A DNA stretch of 64,000 bases, taken from Amorphophallus konjac (Eukaryota > Streptophyta > Magnoliopsida > Alismatales > Araceae). The position numbers and the translations under genes are program-made. Numbering within the stretch: the stretch's first letter is position 1; every line of letters starts with the position of its first letter. The notes under the pieces are model-generated. The model worked only from the letters and a program-made list of their open reading frames with translations, did no database searches and was not told the DNA's origin. This document shows, one piece after another, positions 32,077 to 44,000 of the stretch. The stretch covers positions 186,001 to 250,000 of the forward strand of contig JAHNEJ010000859.1 in the NCBI GenBank assembly GCA_022559845.1, read 5' to 3'.

Positions 32077-35000
32077 GTAAACCCGGCTTCCTTCTTGCCG
32101 TATTCTCAGCCCGGTGATTGGCCAGTGGATTCCGATGCCGGGATCTGGCTTCCGAGTTGAAGATCTGAAGGGACGGGGGGGGGCTCCGGTTCAGATCGGA
32201 GGTTCTCCCTTGATTTGTTGGTTTTGTTAGGTCCCCGCGGCCCCCCCCACCACACCCTGCACCCCCACCCCCCAACCCCCCGGCCTTTTTTGACCGGTGG
32301 TGACGGTTGGGTTTTTTGGTTCGGCAGATGTGCTTCGATTGCAACGCGAAGAACCCGACGTGGGCGTCGGTGACGTACGGGATCTTCCTCTGCATCGACT
32401 GCTCGGCCGTGCACCGGAGCCTTGGTGTTCATGTTAGCTTTGTGAGGTAGGGGAAAATATTTCTGTTCGAGAAGGAGTCTTCATTTTCTGTTTCTTCAAC
32501 GGATGCCTATTGTTGTGGTTGTTTAGATCTTTGACGGAGAATCCAGTTTCATGCGTGTTTCGTTGTGCATTCTTCTGAGCTCCTGTAGTGATGCTAAATT
32601 TGCCATCTGGTTCAATTCGTTAAATAGTAGCTAATTTATTGGTCCCGTATGTTGTGATGCATTTGGTTCTTAGATATTCGTCTTTTTTATTGAGAATACA
32701 GATGTCGGTCTTTCTTGAATATTGAGCCCAAGATTTTCGCTTGAAATGTTGAGTGCGCTTAAACTCATAGTTAGGGTTTCATCAGTTGGCATCGAAGGAA
32801 GGGTGGCTAAATCAGTTGACTGATTGTTATGATCACCCTCGGATTCCAGCCTTGGAGCCTCTTTAGAGATGACGAAACGATCGGAGGCCAGAGCAGCAAC
32901 TGCGGTCTTCTGTTCGACCTCTGGATTATCTGTCAAACTGGGGACATAAGAAAGAACAATGGGAGGAGGTATCCCATAAATGGCTTCAAATGGAGTCATT
33001 CGAATGGCAGAATGATATGAGTTATTGTAGAACTACTCTGCCCAAGATAGCCTGGAAGCTCACAGTTGAGGTTGCTGGGAACAGAAACAACGGAGGTAAG
33101 TTTCAAGACACCTGTTCACCACCTCGGATTGTCCATTAGTCTGGGGGTGATAGGCGGTGCTCATATGCAGTTCCACCCCTTGTAGAGAAAATAATTGTTG
33201 CCAAAATTGGCTACAAAAAACTGAATCTCTGTCGGAAACAATGGCAGTAGGCAAGCCATGCAGCCACACAATTTCTTTGGAAAATAAAAGAGCCACAGTA
33301 TTGGCAGTGTATGGGTGCTTCAAAGGTAGGAAATGAGCATATTTGGACAATCTGTCGACCACGACAAAAATAGATGTCCATCCTTGTGATTTGGGCAGTC
33401 CATCAATAAAGTCCATAGAGATGGGAGACCAAATAGTAGTAGGAATAGGTAAAGGCTGTAAGAGTCCTGCAGGAGGCTGGGTGGAATACTTACAAGTTTG
33501 ACAGATATCACAATCTCTTATAAACTTTTTAATATCAGTGGTCATGCGAGGCCAATAAAAACTCTGGCGAATAGTATGCAATGTTTTATGAAAGCCAGCA
33601 TGACCCCCAATGGGAGATAAATGATAAGTGTGCAAAATCTTAGGAATGTATGAATGAGCAGAGTGGAGAAGTATTTTTCCTCGGTAATAAAGCAGTCCAC
33701 TCTTGTAACTATAAAGAGTTCTGTCCAACTATCCCGATTCCCATTCCTGTAGCTGTTGTTTCGGTATATCATATGAAGAATAGGTAGCCTTCAGACCCTC
33801 CCACCAATTGGGAATAATAACAGATATACCACAAACAGTGATAACATCGGACTGTCGAGAGAACGCATCAGCCACAATGTTGGAGGATCCCTGTTTATAC
33901 TCTAATGTGAAATCAAAACCAATGAGTTTCACTAACCACTGTTGCTGTTGAGGTGTGGTGAGCTTTTGAGTGAGTAGATATTTAAGGCTCTAATAATCAG
34001 TTCGGATAATAAATCTATGCCCTAAGAGATAGTGTTTCCATTTCTGTATGGCGAAGATGACTGCAGATAATTCTCTATCATAAGTAGAAAGGGCTTTCTG
34101 AGATGCTGAAAAGGCTTTACTGATATAAGCAATCGGATGTTTGTCTTGAAATAAAACAGCACCCATGCCGGAAGAGGAAGCATCACACTCCAATGTAAAT
34201 GGTTTATCGAAGTCTGGAAGGGTGAGAACGGGATCAGTGGCCAAAGCTTGTTTCAGACTGTCAAAAGCATTGTCTGCCTCAGAATTCCAGCAAAAGTGCT
34301 GGTCTTTGTGGAGCAAGGCTGTGAGAGGATTAGAGGAAGAGCAAGCAAACCATAATTTTTGATGAACTTCTTGTAATAACCGGCTAGGCCCAAAAATCCT
34401 CGTAATTGCCTAATGCTTACTGGAATTGGCCAGTCAGTAAGAGCTTGCACCTTTTGCGGGTCCATGGACACAGTACCTGAAGAAATAATATGGCCCAGAT
34501 AGGAGACAGAAGTAGTACCAAAATTGCATTTGCTCCATTTTGCAAATAGCTCATGTTGCAGTAGTAAGGCCAGAACTTGTTTAATGTGATGAAGATGAAC
34601 AACCGAACTTGGACTGTAGATAAGAATATCGTCGAAAAAGACTAGCTCAAAATGCCTCAAGAAGGGTCTAAAAATATCATTCATCAAACATTGGAAAGTA
34701 TCCGGAGCATTCATGAGGCCAAAGGGTAGTACCAAATACTCTTAATGCCCAGTGTGAGTAGAAAAGGCAGTTCTCTCTATGTGCTCAGGTTTCATCTGAA
34801 TTTGATGATATCCGGATCGTAAATCCAATTTGGTAAAATATCTGGCCGAACCCAACTCATCCAATAAATCCTCAATAACGGGAATAAGATATTTGTCCTT
34901 AATTGTATTTTTGTTCAACTCCCTATAGTCCACACACATATGCCAAGTACCATCTTTTTGTTTGAACCAATAAAACTGGTGAGGCAAAGGGGCTGGTACT

Positions 35001-38000
35001 AGGCCGAATGATGCCATTTTTCAGAGATTCCGTCAAAGATTGTTCAATGACAGTTTTATGACGAGGAGAATATCTATATGGTGTTAGAGAAATCACTTTG
35101 GTCTCATCGATCAAATGAATAGCATGGTCACAGGTTCTGGCCGGAGGTAAGCCCATAGGAATCTCAAAGACTTTCTGAAACTCTAGCAGAACAGTAGCTA
35201 AATCCAAATGGTCAATTGTGGATAAATCCATATGAGAATGAGTGGGTTGCGGAGTAAGCTGAACCTGACATAAATAGATAGCCCTGGCGGAAGGCAATAT
35301 AGAAGTAACCTCCTGAGCAGATGAAAGATGAACATCCATGTGGGTCAATCCTTGTAAATGATATGTAACGCCATTTAAAGTGAAATCCATGGACAGTTTT
35401 GAAAAGTCCCAATGAATAAGTCCCAAGGACTTAATCCAATTGGACCCCAGAATAACATCAAAAGGGTAGGTGTCCATAATAAAGAAATCCAGTATGAGGT
35501 GTAATTTGCCAAGTGATTAAGAGACTTTGGGACAATAGCCAATAATTGGACTGTTAACTACCCCCACAACCTTGGCTGTCAGGCCTTCAACTGTCTGAAT
35601 AGGTAAATTCAACTGTCTAGCAACCTGGATATCAAGGAGGTTATGAGAAGCTCCCGTATCAATTAAGGCCAGCACTGGAACATCGAAAAATGCCCCGAGT
35701 AATTGCATAGCAGGTTCAGCTGTCCAAAAACTGCTATGCATAATAGTAGTATCGGGCTGCAGAGAGACAGAAATAGAATTAACACTGACAGCATTGTCCG
35801 CAGAATTAGACATAATAGGATTATCCTGAGGAGATATCTCTTCTTGCAAATTTGGCAAGTCATCCTCACCATCAACACTGTCGGGAACAGAAAGTAATTG
35901 GACAACAAAAGTCCGTTGAGGGTTACATTTATGTCCTTTCTCCCACTTGTCATCACACATGTAGCATAATCCCCTTTTTCGTCTGTCATCTAATTGTTCT
36001 TGAGAATAACGGCGAATACCTGGTCTACTCAATGTAGTGTGTGTCACCGGGGAAGCAGCAGGAACAGAGTGGGAAGGAGGATCACTCCTTTTGGATGTTG
36101 ACCCCCATTGAGGTTTAGTAGCAGCAAGTCTTGCTGCCGCCATGGCCTCCTGCAAAGCATGAGGTTTTTGTAATAATACTTCATATTGCAGATTATCCTT
36201 CAATCCTCCTAGAAAATGAGCTAAGAGATGTTCATCAGGAATTCCATCGATGTCATCACAAATGCGATCAAATTGTGATTCATATTCTTCAATGGATCCC
36301 GATTGTGACAATTGTCTTAATTCCATATGTGGATTTCTCCACTCCTGCCGACCGAATTTCATCCCAAAAATTGATTCCAAGACCGAACTGTTGATCCTTA
36401 TAGATCCGACAAAACCATTTCATAGCACGATCAAGAAAACAATACTGAACGTGCAATAACATATGTTCCTTACTTAATTGATAATAGTTGAAGTATAATT
36501 CAGCCTTGAATTTCCAATCCTCAAATTTATTCCCGTCAAACATCGGTAAGTCAAGGGGCTTAGGATGAGCCATCGAAAAAAACAGGAGAAGCGTGTGGCA
36601 GTAGACCATGCTGGTTAATGTGTGGTGCCAGAAGGGGGTCAAGAAGAATTGGCGGAGGATGTTGGATCATAACAGGGGAAGGTCGAGGCACAGCAGAATC
36701 TGAAACCAGTATTCTATGGACCGCCTGTTCAATTAGATCAGCCATCCGAGGTGAAGAAGGATCTAATTCCTGTACCTTTTGTGCTAGTTGCTCCACTCTG
36801 GTAGAGAGATCCATTGTGGACTGCGATACAGCTTGCTGTACCGTCTGTTGAAGAGATTGCTGGAGAAGCCTCAATTCGTCCGACGTCATGGATTTGGAAG
36901 AGGTGGAAGCATCCAAGGAGGGCTTAGACACCAATTTGTTACGATTGCCCTTGGATTCCAGCCTCGGAGCCTCTTCAGAGATGACTAAACGATCAGAGGC
37001 CAGAGCAACAACTATGGTCTTCTTCCTACTGTGAACCTTCTGCAGAGGAGGGAAGGCACCAAGATCTCCAGAAGAATGGCGGTCAAATCCAGAGGCAGAA
37101 GGAGGAGCAAGAGCAGCAACAGAAGCATATGTAGACGGGGGAAGAGAAGAAGAAGGGGAAGAGGACATAGCAAGAGGAGTACCAAGAACCAGGAATTTGA
37201 TGTTATTCGATGATCCCGTCAAGTACAGAACATCTCTATTTATAGGGTCCCTCCCTCAAATCCCCATTTCAACTACATTCCCAGAGCATTCCCGCTCACA
37301 ATTCACACCAATTTCATGTAATTACAGTTTCATTTCTACCGGCCTACCGTTTCTGCCATTAGCGACCAGTGAACCGGTCCTAACAGCCATAACACCCTCA
37401 AACCTCTTGCCTGTCCACCCTTGAGCTTCTGTCTCCTGACAGCGGCTTACCTCGCCTTTTCACGTATCACTGATGAGCACGTCTGTTTCTATACTTAGGG
37501 TTTCATCATTTGGTCTACAATGAAGGGTGGCTTGAATTTGTTCTTTGTTTGGCAGAAGAGTATGGCCTGCGTTGATTCTGGGGGTTTCGCAAGTTAGGCT
37601 GTTCTTCTAGCTCAGCATAGTGAATCCCTAGTTGCAATCGATCATGCGATCCGAATTTCAGACATATCCGTGAAAAATATGGAGCGGAGTCAATGATTAC
37701 TCTGTCCTTTAATCGAAGGTATGATGCCTTATGAAACAAGGACAAAGTCTCATCTGAAGTCCAAGACTTAAATCTATAGCATATCAAAGCTTCATGATGC
37801 TAATGGATTAACATGGAGGATGTTGAATTTGTGACTAAAAAGTGGGTCTAATATCTGCATATCACATTGTTGTTTGTGCTCACCAATCCATAGAAATATG
37901 GTTGGTAAGCATCTGGGAAGTCTTCACCCTGTAATCTACTAATCTTTAAGGCTTTGGCTTGTAAGAGAATCCTGTCAAGGATTTTGGACCTTTCCTTTTG

Positions 38001-41000
38001 ATTGGATTTGACTGACATAACCATTTCCTTTTACAGACTCCACTGTAACTGACAAGTTAATGTATGGTTGAACCATTCATGACATTTAGGGTACTCAAAT
38101 TTGCATCTATCAGCACTGTGTTGTTGTCATGGGCTGAGATATTAAAGTGACTGGTTTGGGTGTAACACAATGCCTAATAATTTGTTCCTAGTTTCATAGA
38201 AATGTTAACCATATGGAGATTTCAAGTGACCTTTTTTTTCCACTTGGTTGTGTTTGAAGGGTGGTGGGGATGGAAGGTTCATATCCAATGAGGATGCTGA
38301 CAGGAGGAAGATAACTACAGTGAGGGCCTTGCAAAACGTAGGCCCATAAAGAAAAAGTATGAGAGTAGAAAGCTGCTTGTGCTGTCAGATTAGATGCAAC
38401 TTAATCTGACAGTTCTGGTAGATAACCAGACTACATTTCTATTAGTACATAAAAGGCTACCCTTTATACAAATGTGTGTTTGCATGTGTAAATGTGCATA
38501 CCGTATCTACACATCTATAATACACTATGCAAGTTTAAGAGTTCTTATGCCACACTGTGAGCATAAATAGCTGAGATATAGCAATCTCCAGTAACGACCT
38601 TATGCAAGTATGTTTCTTAATTTGAAAACTTGACTATTCTTCCTTAATAACCAGTTTTCTAAAATGTCAATAGCTATATGAACATATTATTACATCAATG
38701 AGCACTTGAAGATTGTTTAAATTCTACAATGTTAAAAATCTGGCAAGAATAACAGCCCTGTTAGTGAAACTCCTGTCTTGCCAGTTAGGTTCTCCACCTT
38801 TGCACTAGGAGTGTCTGCTGCCTTGCTTTGCCTAGGTAATTTACATTGGTTCCATGGAACAATATCAAAACTGTAAGATACAGTGAGCTTTGAAATAAAT
38901 CCTGATGATCCAAGTTTCCACTCTATGCATTTACATTGGGTCTGAGGACATTTCATGCGTACTCATTTACTTGGTAATTGTATGCTAAAGCACCCCCTTG
39001 TTGGCGGCCTATTTACTTCATATTGTGACCTTGTCAAGTCAATCTTGAGCAATTTTTTTGTTTGCATCTATATTGGATAGTATACAACATCAAGATGTCC
39101 AAATGCATTTTTCAGTGAAGGCAGTCCAAATTTATCTTCTCTTGCCAAAAAACTTTACTCTGTCCTCTATCTTTTACAGCCTTATACCATGCATCTCTTA
39201 CATGTCATCTTTTCCCTCCCTTGTCAACAGCTTGACTAGGTTCTCCTTTTCAGTTTAACTTGCCCACATCTCATCAAGCCTTTTGATGGTGTCCATGCTC
39301 TCTTTGAACAACTTCTTTTTCTGCCTAGCCTCGCTTCCATTTCCTTACTGTTATGTTATAGGGATACTTTCCTAATCTCATTCCACTCTTTCTAGAGTCA
39401 TCTGATGTAGATCCAAAACAAAACTTTTTTTTGAAAGTGGGTAGTACCACTAATGTATAAAATGAAAGAGATTGTACAAGTATAGGAAAAAGCTGTGAGA
39501 GCCCCCCAAAGTCAAACCCCAACAACCTATACATCAAAGAGCCACACCTAGAAAGTGTGGAAAACCTAATCCCGCAAAGAATCAAAAAGAGCCGAAGTAA
39601 GGGAATTCACATTACATAGAGTAGCAACCCATTCCCTTACACGGTTACAAACAAAAGAAATCAGGGAGTCCACAGCCCGAGACTCCCATCTAAAGATCCG
39701 ACTGTTGTGCTCCCCCCACAACGTCCACAGGGTGGCGTGGAGAATAAGCCACCACACAGTTCTGTCGCTCTTGATGGGCCAAGGCCTGTCTCTAAATTTT
39801 AAGAAGAATAAGTGGAGAAAGGAAGACGAGTAGTTGAGGCTTTCTGAATCATAAGACCAGCCTCATTCTGCAGTTGAATTGAGCGAAATGGAGCTTCCTA
39901 GCATGATCTCATGCATACACATAGTTGCTCTAATTGTTTCCTTATAGGTTGCTCTCTAAAAGCATGAGGAACCTCTCATATTCTGATACTATGTTGTGCT
40001 TGTGTTGCTAGGTTGGGAGGAGGGATTGGTCGTGCCACTATCTTCATGGGTAGAGTTGATGGTGTTTCTTTCTTTTGGTCCACTGAGTACAATTTTCTTG
40101 GGTTTTCTGGTTGAGGGTCTATTTTATTGCAGGGACATTATGTTACAGATACCTTCACTTTACTTTTTGCCTATTAATGAATTTTTGGCACTGACCACTT
40201 TCTCCGGGAAAGGAATGATTATCTGAATTTCCCAGGACAATTAGTTCTGGAGCATTCAAACATTTTTTTTTTTGATTGGGGGGGGGAGACATTAGGATAC
40301 CTGTTGATGTTTCATTGCTTCTTTTTTTTTTTAAATGTTTCATTGCTTCTTCAATTTAAAGGGAAGAAACCACTTGCAGCCTCTGATTATTTACCATCAT
40401 TCCATTTTACTGGTTAGCTGATTTGGAATAAAATATCTTTATGGAGGGGCGTACAAGATACAGAGGAAGAGATTAGACCGGTGAACATGCTTGTCATCTT
40501 CTATTAAGAGTTTTGACTGAGGAGTGAATGCAAACTGTTTCTCTAGACCTCATTTAGTTAATTCTTTGAATGCATAAACATCTTCATGACATCAGAAAAT
40601 GCTCTTAGCTACAAACTTCACCAAACACTTACACAGATATCTAGCTACCAGTATGCAATCACCCTCGTGTAACAAAGGCTCAGTTATTATCTGCTCGTAT
40701 GCTTGAAAAGAAAATAGTTATTCCCATTCAACGTTTTTCAAAACTGTTGTTCCTTTATTTACAAGAAATGTGGCTAGATGTGTCGAAGGTCATGAAACAA
40801 AAAAATGAACCTTGGAAGTTTTAAATGAGATATATATTTCAAAAACCACGGAGTCTAAACATGTTCTGTTTGAGGAATAAAAGAAAAGGACTAGCATTGG
40901 TCATCAGTGAGTCCAATGATTCCCATTTATTTGGCATATAAATGATTCATTAGCAGGTCCGTGTTCGGAACCTTCCCTAGGTTATTCCTCATTAGAGCTA

Positions 41001-44000
41001 CATTGTAGTTATGAATTGTATTTTACATGAATTCTTATCAAGTGCTATGTACTTACCTCAATGAAAGCTTCCTTGTCTACTTACCTGTAACGTGCCACAT
41101 CAGGCTTGCTTCTTGTTCTGCTGTTGTATATTCTGTTCATTTTGCACACGGCTCATTACAAGGATGGTTGCGATAATAATGATGGAAGTAATTTTTATAG
41201 CTTTGAGCTGGCAATTATCCCCTCTCTTTGCTTCTCTTAGAGGATCATTAATCTTATTTGTTTCTTTGAAACAGGGATGGCAAACTCGGTTTCGGACTCG
41301 GTTTCGGCCGGGTCCGAAACCGATACGACTCGGTATCGGTTTCGGCCGAAACCGGCCGAAACCCACTTAAAAGGTTTTAAAAAAAACATATTAATTTTAA
41401 AAAATCTGAAAAAAATCATAAAAAATTTAAATAATCACTCAAAATCATGAAAAACAATACACATGTATTTGAGTGTATAAGTTAGTGCAATAACCTTGAA
41501 GTAGACAATTACGCATTGAACTTCAAACATTGAACATGTGAAAGTTAAACTAATATTCCATTGTACATTTTTTGATGATAGTGTGTTGATATTTTGATAA
41601 TAGCAACTCAATGAGTCACCACATAAGAATGATGATGATAGTGTGAATTGTTGTTGTTGTGTGTGCCCCTTGTGCATTCTTGTGCATTGATGATGAAATA
41701 ATGTCTTCTGTAAGTCGGTGCATGCTAGCAAGTCTATACATCCATTAGTTGATAACTGAGCAAGTTTATACATACATCCAGCAAGTCTATACATCCATCA
41801 AGTCTATACATTCATCAAAGTCTATACATTCTTCAAAATCTATACATTCTCCATGCATCTTCATAGCAAGTCTATACATCCAGCAAGTCTATACATTCAT
41901 CAAAGTCTATAAGTCTATACATTCATCAAAGTCTATATATTCTTCAAAGTCTATACATCCAGCAAGTCTATACATCCATCAAGTCTATACATTCATCAAA
42001 GTCTATACATTCTTCAAAGTCTATACATTCTCCATGCATCTTCGTAGCAAGTCTATACATCCAGCAAGTCTATACATCCATCAAGTCTATACATTCTTCA
42101 AAGTCTATACATTCTCCATGCATCTTCATAGCAAGTCTATACATTCATCAAAGTCTATACATTCTTCAAAGTCTATACATTCTCCATGCATCTTCATAGC
42201 AAGTCTATACACTCTTGGACCAATACATTCTTCAAAGTCTATACATTCTCCATGCATCTTCATAGCAAGTCTATACATCAGCAAGTCTATACATCCATCA
42301 AGTCTATATATTCTTCAAAGTCTATACATTCTCCATGCATCTTCATAGCAAGTCTATACATCCATCAAGTCTATACATTCATGAAAGTCTATACATTCTT
42401 CAAAGTCTATACATTTTTCAAAGGCTAGCTTGATTAATACATTTTTCAGGATCGACAATTGTCTTGTCATTTTTCTCCTATACGATTTTCTGTTGAGCAT
42501 GAATAAGTTACCTAGTTCCTGAAAAAGCATTACTAGAAGTGGGTCCCAACCTTGTAGTATAGGATTGACTGTTGTCTTGTCATTTTTCTCCTATACGATT
42601 GACTGTATAAGTTAATACAATAACCTTGAAGTAGACAACTACGCATCGAACTTCAAACATTGAACATGTGAAAGTTAAACTAATATTCCATTGTATATTA
42701 ATACAAGCAGTACAATAAACCAAATTAGACAAAATGAATGTTACAAAAATTCATTGATTCTTACCTAATATGGATAATAATTACTAGAAGAACCTTCTCC
42801 CTCATCGTCTGGCCCTTGATGTCGATACCCATAACCAGGTTGCATGTATGGTCTATATTCACTATAACCAAACAATGAGGTAGCCAAGTCCTGCATCCCT
42901 CTTTGGATCCCTCTTGGAGTGTTTGGTTGGCTTGATTCGAATCCAGTATCAACATAGGAATCTTGAGGAAGAGAAGAGTCACTGGTCGGATATGGATGGA
43001 ACTGAAATGATGGTTCATAATTCTGGGCCCCATAAATAGCTGCTTCCTGTTGGCCACCTTCGTAACCTGGTATACCATATCCTTGCTGACCTTGACCGTA
43101 TCCACCTGCACCACCTGCTCCACCTGCACCACCTGTACCACCTGCAGCACCTCCGGGATGATCATCATCATCATCAGAATCATAAGAAACCAGTCGCCTT
43201 TTAACATTTGAGGATGCTTTTTTCTCTTTTGGAGTGCTTTTTTCAATCAACTTTGACACGAGTCCTTTTCCCCTTGGCGTGTGCCTCACATAAATCTTCT
43301 TCAACTCCTCAATTGTCGGGTCCTCTCGAGCAGCAGCATTTGCCCTCTCAGTTTGCCCATGCACTGATGTACTTCTTCTTAAGGAGGACATTCTAGGAGT
43401 GACTGGCCCGCTATCTGTATCTGAGTGTCTAGCTGGCTCAAACTCGAACTGCTCCTCAGTGTCATCAACCACCCTAGACTGGTGCGCATGAGTATCTCTG
43501 GCCCTCTTTGATTTGCTTCTTAATTCGGGATCTCTTGCCTCATCTTCATCAAGTATGCCCTCTGTCCATCTTCTATCATCAACATCAAAAACGGGCTCAT
43601 CAACCTGCTCTCGTGTCTCCACCCAAGACTGCAAGGGATTATCATCATCAAATAAGCCATCCACATCAATCTCTGCGGCGGCATCCTCGGCGACGCGTTT
43701 GTCTCGCAGCTGTTGTCTCAACCTCATATTCTTTATTCTCAACCTCATATTGTAGTGGCAGTACACTAATTTCTCTAACCGATCAGCCTTTAGCCGATTG
43801 CGAACCTTTGAGTGTATAAGGCTGAATGTGCTCCAATTCCTTTCACATTGGCTTGCTGATGTGGTTTGACTCAACACCCTGATTGCAATGAAAGCCAATG
43901 CATAACTGTCCAATTCTCTATTGTTCACCATGATCCACCAGTCAGCTGTTACACCAACCAACCATAAACAAATAAATATAAGATGTAAATAAAAATTAAT

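Larger units (their letters stand above)
32825..37469 (-). mobile_element. Reina-like Ty3/gypsy element, antisense, internally deleted
   Basis: On the minus strand: 5' LTR (37469-36937), degenerate PBS, gag-pol, and only the terminal ~92 bp of the 3' LTR. Exact TSD CTGAT on both sides fixes the ends. Integrase phrases such as [13 protein letters not shown] and a short LTR of 533 bp fit the Reina branch of chromoviruses. A deletion joined the integrase C-terminal region directly to the tail of the 3' LTR, removing any chromodomain, the polypurine tract and about 440 bp of LTR. It is antisense to the host gene and cannot transpose. Confidence 0.9.

Noticed and set aside
36890..37222. N-terminal extension of the Reina-like gag frame
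   Set aside because: It reads through the 5' LTR and PBS. A real gag should begin after the PBS, so the ATG at 36889 was preferred.
41749..42348. 199-codon repetitive frame (Ser/His/Lys/Ile repeats)
   Set aside because: It is the translation of the minisatellite, which happens to lack stops. There is no start context or homologue, and it runs opposite to the transposase.
41757..42425. Possible CRISPR-like array
   Set aside because: Units are 12-15 bp without unique spacers, inside a plant transposon. It is an ordinary minisatellite with higher-order repeats.
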